From NCBI GenBank assembly GCA_900553945.1, contig USFR01000014.1, forward strand, positions 1 through 27,792: DNA of 27,792 bases, written 5' to 3'. Made by a program: the position numbers and the translations under genes. The stretch is from an uncultured Clostridium sp. (GTDB lineage Bacteria; Bacillota; Clostridia; TANB77; CAG-508). Shown in pieces: positions 7,357-15,844 of the stretch (positions are counted from its first letter, which is position 1; every line of letters starts with the position of its first letter). The notes under the pieces were generated by a model, which made no database searches, was not told where the DNA came from, and was given only the letters and a program-made list of their open reading frames with translations.

Positions 7357-9108
7357 TTATAGCAATATTGCTTTTATTCTTCTAACACCTGATGAAGAGG
7401 CTTCTTCTTTTTTGATTTTAAATGTACCTAATACTCCGGTTCTTTCAACATGAGGTCCACCGCAAAATTCCATAGAAACATCACCAATTTTATATACTGT
7501 GACTTCATCTCCATACTTGTCTAAGAACATTGCTTCTGCTCCTAATTTCAAAGCTTCTTCTTTTGTCATTTCTAATCTTTCAACTTTTAAGTCTTGTTTG
7601 ATATATTCATTTACTAAATCTTCAACTTGTCTCTTTTCTTCATCTGTCATCTTAGCATTATGTGAAAAATCAAATCTTAGTCTTTCCGGTGTAATATTAC
7701 TTCCTTTTTGGTGTACATGATCTCCTAATACTTTCTTTAATGCTGCATTTAGAAGATGTGTTGCAGTATGATATTTAACTTCCATTTCACCTGTTGATGC
7801 AAGTCCACCTTTAAATTTTGCTTCGCTTCCCATTCTAGATTTAGCTTGATGTTCTTCAAATAATTTTTGATATCCTTCCATATCAACTTTTAAACTGTTT
7901 TCTTTAGCTAATTCTTCTGTCATTTCTGGTGGGAATCCATATGTTTCATATAAATTGAATACTGCTTGTGCATTAATTACATCTTTGTTATTATTTTTTG
8001 TTCTGTTTGCAACTTTTTCAAATTCTTTTTCACCTTTTTGAAGTGTTTTCATGAATTTGTCTTTTTCAGCCACAATTATTTCTTTAATTGTTTCTTTATT
8101 TTTTTCTAGTTCAGGATATAATTCTTTTAAACTATCTATAGATATATCTATTATGTTAGCTAATTCATCTAGGTTTATTTCAAGCTTATTCATATGTCTT
8201 GTCATTCTACGAAGTAATCTTCTTAATATGTATCCTCTGTCCACATTGCTTGGTCTTCCGCCATCATTTATTATCATTATGCTTGAACGTAAATGTTCTG
8301 CAACAATTCTTCTGCTTTCTATGCTATCAACTTTTTGTAATTTTTCTAATTTTTTCATTACTGGTTCAAATACTTCTATTTCAAATGGTGTTTCTTTTCC
8401 TTGTAAAATCATAGCCATTCTTTCTAGACCTAATCCAGTATCAACGTTTTTTTGTTCTAATTTTCTATATCCATTTTTGTTTTTGTAAAATTCCATAAAA
8501 ACGTTATTCCATATTTCTATGTATTTTCCACATCCACATGCCGGATTACATTCTGGAGAACATTTTGGTTTACCTGTATCATAATACATTTCTGTATCAG
8601 GTCCGCATGGTCCTTCTTCTCCTGCAATCCACCAGTTATCTTCTTTTCCGAAGAAATATATTCTTTCATCTGGTATTCCAGCTTTTCTCCAACATTCATA
8701 TACTTTCATATCACGTTCGCAGTCTTCATCTCCAGCAAAACATGTTACAGATATTTTTTCACTTGGAATTCCTAGTTCTTTTGTTAGAAATTCATAGCTC
8801 ATAGCAATTGATTCTTCTTTGAAGTAGTCACCTAGAGACCAATTTCCTAACATTTCAAAATATGTTAAATGTCTGTTATCTCCAACTTCATCTATATCAT
8901 TTGTTCTTACACATTTTTGGTAGTCTGTAAGTCTTGTTCCTTCTGGATGTTTTTCTCCTAATAAATAAGGAACTAATGGTTGCATTCCTGCAGTTGTAAA
9001 TAAAACTGAAGGATCATTTTCTGGTATTAATGATGCACTTGGTATTACTGCATGTCCATGTTTTTTAAAAAAGTTTAAATATTTATTTCTAATTTCTATT
9101 GCTTTCAT
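7357..9108 (-). CDS. alaS: Alanine--tRNA ligase, compact form without beta-barrel and C-Ala domains
   Basis: A 583-residue alanyl-tRNA synthetase. The catalytic domain (1-240) and the tRNA recognition helices with RGYILRRLLRRM (291-302) are intact. The editing domain is present, with zinc ligands HTATH (447-451) and CGGPH (549-553). The usual bacterial enzyme has about 870 residues. Compared with the E. coli sequence, about 110 residues between the recognition domain and HTATH (the beta-barrel) are missing, and the protein stops at GVRRIKAILL, before C-Ala. A cysteine-rich insert at 183-194 lies in the catalytic domain. It starts at ATG with AAGGAGG five bases upstream. All catalytic parts remain, so I expect activity. 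The function is secure; the domain loss is the odd point. Confidence 0.95.
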   Translation of the reverse strand: MKAIEIRNKYLNFFKKHGHAVIPSASLIPENDPSVLFTTAGMQPLVPYLLGEKHPEGTRLTDYQKCVRTNDIDEVGDNRHLTYFEMLGNWSLGDYFKEESIAMSYEFLTKELGIPSEKISVTCFAGDEDCERDMKVYECWRKAGIPDERIYFFGKEDNWWIAGEEGPCGPDTEMYYDTGKPKCSPECNPACGCGKYIEIWNNVFMEFYKNKNGYRKLEQKNVDTGLGLERMAMILQGKETPFEIEVFEPVMKKLEKLQKVDSIESRRIVAEHLRSSIMIINDGGRPSNVDRGYILRRLLRRMTRHMNKLEINLDELANIIDISIDSLKELYPELEKNKETIKEIIVAEKDKFMKTLQKGEKEFEKVANRTKNNNKDVINAQAVFNLYETYGFPPEMTEELAKENSLKVDMEGYQKLFEEHQAKSRMGSEAKFKGGLASTGEMEVKYHTATHLLNAALKKVLGDHVHQKGSNITPERLRFDFSHNAKMTDEEKRQVEDLVNEYIKQDLKVERLEMTKEEALKLGAEAMFLDKYGDEVTVYKIGDVSMEFCGGPHVERTGVLGTFKIKKEEASSSGVRRIKAILL

Positions 9109-9131
9109 ATCGGCCTCCTTAATAATACGGT

Positions 9132-9160
9132 ATTATATTATATTTTTTTCAAAATTGCAA
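9132..9160 (-). promoter_or_regulatory. Candidate promoter of alaS
   Basis: Minus strand TTGCAA (9160-9155), 17-base spacer, TATAAT (9137-9132). Initiation near 9125 leaves a leader of under 20 bases, with room for the ribosome binding site only. There is no T-box leader, because the terminator of the preceding gene is only about 30 bases upstream. Confidence 0.55.
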
Positions 9161-9187
9161 GGTTTTGAATTCTAAACTCTAAGCAAA

Positions 9188-9219
9188 AAAAGACTGTTAT
9201 GTTCTTATAACAGTCTTTT
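9188..9219 (-). terminator. Intrinsic terminator of the membrane protein gene
   Basis: Perfect 13-bp inverted repeat AAAAGACTGTTAT / ATAACAGTCTTTT with a 6-base loop, five bases after the stop codon, followed on the minus strand by seven T. Confidence 0.9.
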
Positions 9220-9224
9220 AAATA

Positions 9225-9800
9225 TTAAACTTCTTCTTTTTCTATTTTTTTAGTTGCCAATACTTCATTTTCTAACATCATCTCAACATATACTACTGCA
9301 TATGCAAATGTAAGAATTGTTACTATTTCTTTTGATGCTAAATAAAATCCATATACTGCATATATTTTTTCATTTTCTAATTCTAGACATGTTGCTTCAT
9401 ATTCACTAATAATTCCATCAGCTGATTCGTATTTTTTCTTTGCATCTTTTAAGGCTGAACTTCTAACTCCACAATAATAAATAATGTTAAATGCCATTAC
9501 CAATAAAGCAATTATGATTAATAATGTTTGTATTGGCTTTGATATTGATCTAGCATCTCCTTTTGAGGATATCTTTGTATCTTTTATTGAATATTTTACT
9601 GCTAATATAATTGTTAACAGTGTACTAATCACAAACAGAACTGATTGATAAATTAACAATGCTGCTGTAAAGTTCCAATTCACAAATTGAGGTATTACAT
9701 TCTCTAATAAAAATGATATTCCTCCAATTATTATTGCTAGTACTATATATCTTCCTATAAAACGACCTACAACTTTTTTTGCTTCTACAATATCTTCCAT
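9225..9800 (-). CDS. Hypothetical membrane protein with about four transmembrane segments
   Basis: I do not recognise this 191-residue protein. Hydrophobic segments lie at about 17-40, 46-68, 89-110 and 150-172. A basic loop at about 69-86 separates the second and third, and a charged, predicted helical stretch at about 115-145 separates the third and fourth. The N-terminus is MEDIVEAKK and the C-terminus is charged (KKIEKEEV). It is a single-gene unit with its own promoter (9835-9863) and terminator (9188-9219). The start is ATG with GAGGAG upstream. No catalytic motif is visible. Confidence 0.85.
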   Translation of the reverse strand: MEDIVEAKKVVGRFIGRYIVLAIIIGGISFLLENVIPQFVNWNFTAALLIYQSVLFVISTLLTIILAVKYSIKDTKISSKGDARSISKPIQTLLIIIALLVMAFNIIYYCGVRSSALKDAKKKYESADGIISEYEATCLELENEKIYAVYGFYLASKEIVTILTFAYAVVYVEMMLENEVLATKKIEKEEV

Positions 9801-9834
9801 ATCTTAATTTCTCCTCTTTTGTTAATTTATATAT

Positions 9835-9863
9835 ATTTTATATATATATTTTTTTGATGTCAA
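9835..9863 (-). promoter_or_regulatory. Promoter of the hypothetical membrane protein gene
   Basis: Minus strand TTGACA (9863-9858), 17-base spacer, TAAAAT (9840-9835), about 35 bases before the start codon. It is as close to consensus as the stable RNA promoters in this window. Confidence 0.75.
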
Positions 9864-9878
9864 TATTTTAATTTCAAA

Positions 9879-9914
9879 AAAAAGACAAATCTGTTTGAAT
9901 AGATTTGTCTTTTT
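9879..9914 (-). terminator. Intrinsic terminator of spoVT
   Basis: Perfect 14-bp inverted repeat AAAAAGACAAATCT / AGATTTGTCTTTTT with an 8-base loop, just after the spoVT stop codon, followed by more T on the minus strand. Confidence 0.9.
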
Positions 9915-9917
9915 AAA

Positions 9918-10472
9918 TTATATTTCTAATTGACTACCTAATATTCCTGCAGCTGACTGAACAACTTTCAATTCTGTGTCAGTCATTTTTTTATTTGGTT
10001 CTTTTGACATTAGAACTACGCTTCCTACTGAATCTCCATCAGAAACGATTGGATAAATAACTTGTGAATGGAAAACTCTTTCTTTATTTTCATTTTTGCT
10101 TAAAGGAATTGCTAGTTCATCATTATCTTTGCTTGTGTATATTTCCTTATTTTCAATGACTTCTTCTAATTCTTTACTTATGCTTTGCTCTAACAAGTCT
10201 TTTTTTAATCCTCCTGCTACTGCAATTATTGTGTCTTTATCTGTGATGCAAGCTATATGTCCTGTTGTTTTAGCTAAAGTGTCTGCATAGTTTGAAGCAA
10301 ATTCTGAAAGTTCCCCAATTGGAGAATATTTTTTCAAAACTATTTCTCCATCTTTTTCTGTGAATATTTCTAGAGGTGAGCCTTCGCTAATTCTTAATGT
10401 TCTTCTTATTTCTTTGGGAATAACTATTCTGCCTAAATCATCAATTCTTCTTACCACTCCTGTTGCTTTCAT
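9918..10472 (-). CDS. spoVT: Stage V sporulation protein T (AbrB/SpoVT family transcription regulator)
   Basis: A 184-residue regulator of normal SpoVT length. Residues 1-50 are the AbrB-type swapped-hairpin DNA-binding domain, with MKATGVVRRIDDLGRIVIPK followed by EIRRTLRI. The rest is a GAF-like sensing domain. In Bacillus, SpoVT tunes late forespore gene expression under SigG; its presence suggests an endospore former. The start is ATG with AAGGAGG seven bases upstream. That ribosome binding site lies in one arm of a long dyad (10481-10536), which may be an autoregulatory operator or a translation-blocking hairpin. The gene follows the KAP NTPase gene by about 70 bases and ends at a strong terminator. 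Confidence 0.95.
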   Translation of the reverse strand: MKATGVVRRIDDLGRIVIPKEIRRTLRISEGSPLEIFTEKDGEIVLKKYSPIGELSEFASNYADTLAKTTGHIACITDKDTIIAVAGGLKKDLLEQSISKELEEVIENKEIYTSKDNDELAIPLSKNENKERVFHSQVIYPIVSDGDSVGSVVLMSKEPNKKMTDTELKVVQSAAGILGSQLEI

Positions 10473-10480
10473 TTTTACCT

Positions 10481-10536
10481 CCTTGTTATATTTTGTCTAT
10501 TTTTAGTTTGTACTAATTTAGGCAAAATATACAAGG
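10481..10536 (-). repeat. Long dyad overlapping the spoVT ribosome binding site
   Basis: Arms CCTTGTTATATTTTG (10481-10495) and CAAAATATACAAGG (10523-10536) are inverted repeats differing by one base, and a smaller dyad TTAGT/ACTAA lies at nearly the same centre. In mRNA entering from the upstream gene the right arm would cover part of the AAGGAGG site of spoVT. Confidence 0.65.
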
Positions 10537-10540
10537 AACA

Positions 10541-12514
10541 TTAATTATTAGGAGATGAAAATATTGGTGGTTTATAAAGGTCTATTACAATCCCTAAGTC
10601 TCTCGAAAATTCTCTAAGCATCACTATTTTTATATTTATTTCTTTACCTTTACAATAGTCTTCTAATACGTTTTTCAATTGTTTCATAAATGTATATTCT
10701 GATTTTAATTTATCTGTATATTTCTTTGCTCTATCAATTAGTATTTCCTTAATTCTTACAATATCTTCATTGCTTGCACATGTAATTCTTTGAAACATTC
10801 TGTATGCATCATAATACTTGAATATAGGAAATTCCATACATTCGGAATCAAATCTATCATAAAATTGTTCCATTTTAATTGGAATATATCTGAATATTTC
10901 ATCAGCTTTATCTTTATACATTTTTTCTTCCAATTGATTGTTTAATTTTTCAAAATGTTTTAGTACTTCTTCCATCTCTTGACTTGATTCGTTTATTATT
11001 CCAACTCTTGATAATTCTTCTTCAACATTGTCACAATATTTTGATATTTGTACTGATTTATTCATTCCATCTATAAATATTTGTTTTGTTTCTTTTATAT
11101 CGTTATTTATCAATCCTCTTTTTATGAAGTAACTGAAATATGAAAATAATTTAACAATTTCTATTAATTGAAGACTTCCTTTTTTTACTTCTTCAATTAC
11201 TTCTCTGATAATTCTTGGAAACTGTTCATCTGAAATTTTCCAATATTCTTCTGTTAGTAGTCTCTTGTATCCAGGTAATTTCTCTGTATCTATCGTATTT
11301 ATTATTGCGTCCATATCTTTTTTAAGTGCCTTCATATCAAAGATTCTTGTTCTTACATATATTTCAATAAATTTAAAGAAACGGTATTCTGATTTGAAAT
11401 TGAAATAATAGTTATTATCAAATTCTTTAATATAAAATTGTCTATTATCCATTAAAACTCTTGAAGAAACTAATATTGCCTTATATTCTTCATTGCTTTG
11501 AATATTAACAAATTTATTTTTTGTAATTTTTCCTGCTTTTATTTCAAATGATACGGCAATTGTAAATATTAGCATTGTTTGTAATACTCTTAATTTAGTG
11601 TTGGGATATGCTTTATTTACGATTTCAAATATCTTCTTAAAATCATTTAATGAGTGTTTTAAAATTCTTAAGTTTCTTGTTCCACTTTTGTTAAATGTTG
11701 AAATTATTAGGTTAGTATTTTCTCTTAAGAATCTAATTAAATCTGGATTATTTTCATATCTCATTAATAATCCATTTATTATATAGTTGAATTTTGGTGC
11801 ATATTCAAATGTTTCGCCTATTAACTTTTCCTTTATTCTTTCATAGTCATTTGCATTGTCAAAAACATATTCAATTTTGTCTCTGATTTTTTCAACCATT
11901 GGTTTTTCTTCACCTTTGATTAATTCGTTTTGTTTATCTAAAAGATATGTTGCAATAAATGTTTTCATTTCTATATTCGAACTTTTAAATTTTGTTGCCA
12001 ATTCTTTTTCATTACAAATAATTATTGTCTTTATGTGATCATGCTCAACGAAGTTGTTTATATATCCCAAAATATCTACAACGTCTACGTTAGCTCTTTC
12101 CAAGTCATCAAAACATAGTACTTTATCGTCTGTGGAAAAGAATGCTTCATAGTCAACTTTTTCTCCATTTTTGGTTACACCAAAAAAATTTGCCATATCT
12201 AAACCAGTTTTTGCGTATTCTGGAATTGTTGTTTGTCCATGTGAATCCATATATTTTTTCAAATTCTTGTCCATTAATTGTGTTGTTTCTATAAATATTT
12301 TTTTACTGATTTCTTCAAGATTTGAAATTCCATACAATGACATATATATGGTAGTATATTTTCTTCCATTTAACTGTAATGATTCTATTTTATTTTTTAC
12401 TTTGTGATTCCAGAAATATGTTTTTCCACTTCCCCATTCTCCATTAATCATGATAGCGTAGTCTGTATAGTCTGCTCTAACATAATCTAATATACTTTCA
12501 ACTAAATCTTCCAC
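10541..12514 (-). CDS. KAP-family P-loop NTPase, function unknown
   Basis: A 657-residue P-loop NTPase. The Walker A motif is GEWGSGKT (25-32), preceded by an Asp/Glu-rich N-terminus that embeds it near residue 1. Walker B is LCFDDLER (133-140), and a sensor-like IIICNEKE follows (164-171). These three features match the KAP NTPase family, some members of which act in phage defence or membrane complexes. No transmembrane segment is evident, unlike classical KAP proteins. The remaining 480 residues are helical and charged, without a motif I can name. The start is GTG with AAAGGAA upstream, 15 bases after comF. No restriction, toxin or nuclease partner is nearby. The NTPase assignment is secure; any biological role is open. 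Confidence 0.85.
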   Translation of the reverse strand: MEDLVESILDYVRADYTDYAIMINGEWGSGKTYFWNHKVKNKIESLQLNGRKYTTIYMSLYGISNLEEISKKIFIETTQLMDKNLKKYMDSHGQTTIPEYAKTGLDMANFFGVTKNGEKVDYEAFFSTDDKVLCFDDLERANVDVVDILGYINNFVEHDHIKTIIICNEKELATKFKSSNIEMKTFIATYLLDKQNELIKGEEKPMVEKIRDKIEYVFDNANDYERIKEKLIGETFEYAPKFNYIINGLLMRYENNPDLIRFLRENTNLIISTFNKSGTRNLRILKHSLNDFKKIFEIVNKAYPNTKLRVLQTMLIFTIAVSFEIKAGKITKNKFVNIQSNEEYKAILVSSRVLMDNRQFYIKEFDNNYYFNFKSEYRFFKFIEIYVRTRIFDMKALKKDMDAIINTIDTEKLPGYKRLLTEEYWKISDEQFPRIIREVIEEVKKGSLQLIEIVKLFSYFSYFIKRGLINNDIKETKQIFIDGMNKSVQISKYCDNVEEELSRVGIINESSQEMEEVLKHFEKLNNQLEEKMYKDKADEIFRYIPIKMEQFYDRFDSECMEFPIFKYYDAYRMFQRITCASNEDIVRIKEILIDRAKKYTDKLKSEYTFMKQLKNVLEDYCKGKEINIKIVMLREFSRDLGIVIDLYKPPIFSSPNN

Positions 12515-12529
12515 TTTTTATTCCTTTCT

Positions 12530-13165
12530 TTAGTTTCTTTTTGCTATAACTAGTACATCAATAGTTTGTGGTTTTCCTTTTTTGAGTTCTTTTACACATG
12601 CTTTTACTGTACTTCCTGTTGTATATATATCGTCTAATAGCAAAATTCTTTTATTATATATTTCATTTTTATTTTCTAATTTATATACATCTTTTACGTT
12701 TTCGGTTCTTTGCTTTTCAGTTAGTGTACTCTGCTTTTTATTCTGTTTTATTTTGGCTAAACTATTTTTCAAATGTTTTATTTTTAAATTTTTTTCTAAC
12801 TTATCTGCTATTACTTCTGTTTGATTGTATCCTCTATTTTCTTTATTTTTCTTGTACATAGGAACTGAAATAATGTAATCATATGTTTTTATTTTTTCTG
12901 CAAATTTTCTATTTTTAGTTAGTAATTCTACAAACAAATTACCTATATATGCTTTTTCTTTAAATTTAAAAGACAATAGTAAATTTCTTATTGTTCCTTC
13001 ATAAAAACCAAAGAAATATAAAATATAATCTTTCTCATTTATTGAATAAAATTTCAAATTCCTTTTTAATAACACATAGCACTTTGGACAAATCCATGTA
13101 TTACATATCTTTCCACACATTGTACATGATGTAGGAAAAAGCATTTTTAGTATTTTTTTAATCAT
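12530..13165 (-). CDS. comF: ComF family phosphoribosyltransferase-like protein
   Basis: A 211-residue protein with two recognisable parts. The N-terminal zinc-finger-like region has Cys14, Cys17, Cys21, Cys26 and Cys29. A type I phosphoribosyltransferase fold follows, with NRGYNQTEVIA (110-120) and the PRPP-binding motif ILLLDDIYTTGST (174-186). ComF is needed for DNA uptake in naturally competent bacteria, probably at the step of single-strand entry, and its relatives are widespread. No comFA helicase is adjacent; instead recD2 lies 39 bases upstream. The start ATG at 13165 has only a weak ribosome binding site. Confidence 0.9.
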   Translation of the reverse strand: MIKKILKMLFPTSCTMCGKICNTWICPKCYVLLKRNLKFYSINEKDYILYFFGFYEGTIRNLLLSFKFKEKAYIGNLFVELLTKNRKFAEKIKTYDYIISVPMYKKNKENRGYNQTEVIADKLEKNLKIKHLKNSLAKIKQNKKQSTLTEKQRTENVKDVYKLENKNEIYNKRILLLDDIYTTGSTVKACVKELKKGKPQTIDVLVIAKRN

Positions 13166-13204
13166 TAATATATTCTATTTTGCCCTAATTTTGATTTATT
13201 ATAT

Positions 13205-15430
13205 CTAATTATCTCCATTTAGTAAATGCTCTACTTTAATTTTTAACCCCGTATTTCTCTTTTTGCTATCCACATTTTGAATCATAAAGTCTATTGTATT
13301 TTTTCCACCTAATATTATTAATAATTTTTTTGCTCTTGTGATTGCTGTATATAAAAGATTTCTTGTAAGTAACATAGGTGCAGTTTGTGGAACTGCTATT
13401 ATTACAACGTCAAACTCACTTCCTTGAGATTTATGTATTGTAATTGCATATGCTAATTCTAATTGATCAAGCTCTTGAAATTGATACCAGACATTTTTTC
13501 CATCATCAAATACTACTTTTAGTTGTTTTTCTGATAAATCTATTTTTTCAATTCTTCCTATTTCTCCATTGAATACACCTGTTGAATTTTCATATACACC
13601 TAAAATTTCTCTGTCCCAGAAAATATCATAATTGTTTTTTATTTGCATTACTCTGTCGCCTTCTCTAAATGTTATTTCTCCAAACTTTTTCTCTTTTTTA
13701 CTTTTATTTTCTGGATTTATATAATTTTGTAATGTTTTATTTAGTTCTCTTGTTCCTAATGGTCCTTTTTTAGTTGGTGTTAATATTTGCATGTTCTGAA
13801 AGAAATCATAATTTCCAAATTTCTGTAACCTTCCTGTTGTTAATGATACTAATTGATTAATTATTTTTTCTTGAGAATTTTCCTTTATGAAAAAGAAATC
13901 TTCTTTGGTATTTTCAAAGTTCTCTTTCGAAATAAAATATTCTCCTTTGTTTACCTGATGGGCATTTAATATTATTTTACTCTGTGCTGCTTGTCTAAAA
14001 ATTTTATCCAAATTTGTTGTTGGTATTTTTTCAGATTCTATTAAATCTTTTAATACACTGCCTGGTCCTACTGATGGAAGCTGATTACTGTCTCCGACTA
14101 GAACTAACTTTGTTCCCATATATATAGCCTTTGTTACATAATTCATTAAGAAAACATCAACCATTGACATCTCATCAATTACAATAACATCAGCGTCTAT
14201 TGGTGCAAAATCTGCTTCAATATTTTCTAATTTATTATCTTCTATTTTCCCTATATCTAATAATCTATGTATTGTCTTTGCTTCTTCGCCTGTTGATTCT
14301 GACATTCTTTTAGCAGCTCTTCCTGTTGGAGCACATAATACTACTTTTTGTTTGTTTACATGATAAATATCTATTAGTGCTTTTATAATTGTTGTTTTTC
14401 CTGTACCAGGTCCACCAGTTATTATGCTTACATTCGAATTATTTACCTCTTTTAAGGCTTCTTTTTGTTTTTCTGATAATTGTATATCAAGTAATGATTC
14501 TTCCTTTTCTAAAATGGTTTCAAATGATTTTATGTATTTTGTGTTTTGGCTTCTCATCATCATGTATAATCTCGTAGCTATATTTTTTTCAACTCTATAA
14601 AATTCTTCAAGGAAAATCCATTCTTTTCCGTCTATTTCTTCTTCAACTATTTTCCCTGTAGATTTTAAATTTATCATTACTTCATCAATATATTTTTCAT
14701 CTGTTGATAGTTTATCTTTTACAAAGCTATACAAACTTTCTTTTTCAACACATGTATTTCCATTATAACTTGCTAGTATCAATCCATATCTTATTCCTGC
14801 TGCTATTCTTTGATAGCTATTTACATTTATTCCAATATCTAATGCCATTTTATCTATTTTAAAGAAATCAACACCATATGTTATATCTATTAAAACATAT
14901 GGATTTTTCTTTATTTCTTCAATAGCATCTTCTCCTAATACTTCATATACTTTTTTGCTGTTACTTGCATTTATTCCAAATTTCTCAAGGAATCCTACTA
15001 TTTGCCATAATTCCCACTTGCTATTAAATTCTTCTGCCATTTCTTTAGCACCATTTTCTGATATTCCTCTTACTTCAGCAAGTCTTTTAGGCTCAAACTT
15101 AAATATAGCTATTGTTTCATCTCCAAATTTATCTACTATTTTTTTAGCAGTACTTGGACCTATTCCTTTTATAATTCCACTTGCTAAATACTTTTCTACA
15201 GCAGCTTTTCCTTCTGGCAATTTCTTTTCAAAAGTGTCTATTTTAAACTGCCTTCCATAGTCTTGATGTGTAACGAATTTACCTTCCAAGCTTAAAAAAT
15301 CACCTTCATTTATAAATGGCAAATATCCTACAACAGTAAATATTTCTTCATCTGTTGATAATTCTGCTATTGTATAACTATTATTTTCATTCTGATATAT
15401 AATTTCTTCTAATTGACCTTCTAATTTCAT
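13205..15430 (-). CDS. recD2: ATP-dependent DNA helicase RecD2
   Basis: A 741-residue superfamily 1B helicase of standard RecD2 length. The N-terminal region contains helix-hairpin-helix segments (around 83-130, with GIIKGIGPSTAKKI and VRGISENGAKEM). Walker A is GGPGTGKTT (339-347), APTGRAAKRM is motif Ia (368-377), VIVIDEMSMVD is Walker B (415-425), and the C-terminal UvrD-like domain ends with YAITIHKSQGSEFDVVI. RecD2 unwinds DNA 5' to 3' and acts in repair and replication fork maintenance outside RecBCD. The start is ATG with AAAGGAAGAG upstream. comF and the KAP NTPase follow closely, probably in one transcript. Confidence 0.95.
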   Translation of the reverse strand: MKLEGQLEEIIYQNENNSYTIAELSTDEEIFTVVGYLPFINEGDFLSLEGKFVTHQDYGRQFKIDTFEKKLPEGKAAVEKYLASGIIKGIGPSTAKKIVDKFGDETIAIFKFEPKRLAEVRGISENGAKEMAEEFNSKWELWQIVGFLEKFGINASNSKKVYEVLGEDAIEEIKKNPYVLIDITYGVDFFKIDKMALDIGINVNSYQRIAAGIRYGLILASYNGNTCVEKESLYSFVKDKLSTDEKYIDEVMINLKSTGKIVEEEIDGKEWIFLEEFYRVEKNIATRLYMMMRSQNTKYIKSFETILEKEESLLDIQLSEKQKEALKEVNNSNVSIITGGPGTGKTTIIKALIDIYHVNKQKVVLCAPTGRAAKRMSESTGEEAKTIHRLLDIGKIEDNKLENIEADFAPIDADVIVIDEMSMVDVFLMNYVTKAIYMGTKLVLVGDSNQLPSVGPGSVLKDLIESEKIPTTNLDKIFRQAAQSKIILNAHQVNKGEYFISKENFENTKEDFFFIKENSQEKIINQLVSLTTGRLQKFGNYDFFQNMQILTPTKKGPLGTRELNKTLQNYINPENKSKKEKKFGEITFREGDRVMQIKNNYDIFWDREILGVYENSTGVFNGEIGRIEKIDLSEKQLKVVFDDGKNVWYQFQELDQLELAYAITIHKSQGSEFDVVIIAVPQTAPMLLTRNLLYTAITRAKKLLIILGGKNTIDFMIQNVDSKKRNTGLKIKVEHLLNGDN

Positions 15431-15475
15431 ATTCTCTTCCTTTTCTTTTGCTAGTCTATCAAAAATTTCTATATT

Positions 15476-15787
15476 TTACAACATTTTTTCAACTTTAATA
15501 TTTGAGTATTGTTTTTCAATCTTTTTTAATATTTCATATGTTTCATCACTTGAGTTTTCATCTATTATTTCAATTTCTTTGAAATAACCAATTTTATTTT
15601 GTGCGTGCATAATTTTTCTTATAATCATTTCTATATTTTCTTCTTTATTTTTTACTTTTATTTGGAGTTTAACATTATCACCAATTTCAATATTTCTGTA
15701 CATGTAATTATCTAAAACATCTTTTATTAATACATACCAGCCAAAAATTCCTATCATTATAACTACTAAGTTCATAAAATCTTCCAT
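15476..15787 (-). CDS. Small membrane-anchored protein with a glycosyltransferase-2-like fragment
   Basis: About 103 residues. The first 25 form a hydrophobic anchor (VVIMIGIFGWYVLI), and the remainder resembles the start of a family 2 glycosyltransferase: VKNKEENIEMIIRKI, then EIEIIDENSSDETYEILKKI. In full-length enzymes that second motif is the nucleotide-binding DDxSxDxT loop; here the protein stops about 20 residues later, far short of a catalytic domain. I chose the ATG at 15787 because AAGGTG lies six bases before it; a GTG at 15796 is an alternative. It lies between the rplQ terminator and recD2. It could be a degraded gene or a small protein built on the fold. No catalytic claim is made. 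Confidence 0.7.
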   Translation of the reverse strand: MEDFMNLVVIMIGIFGWYVLIKDVLDNYMYRNIEIGDNVKLQIKVKNKEENIEMIIRKIMHAQNKIGYFKEIEIIDENSSDETYEILKKIEKQYSNIKVEKML

Positions 15788-15844
15788 GTTCATCACCTTG
15801 ATATATATTATGACAACTTTTAATTTTTGTACTTGATTTTAAGC

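Noticed and set aside
8051..8488. 145-residue plus-strand reading frame opposite alaS
   Set aside because: It is the shadow of the synthetase coding sequence and shows no family motif.
9109..9187. Possible T-box leader upstream of alaS
   Set aside because: Only about 80 bases lie between the alaS start and the preceding terminator, too short for a T-box, and no T-box sequence is visible.
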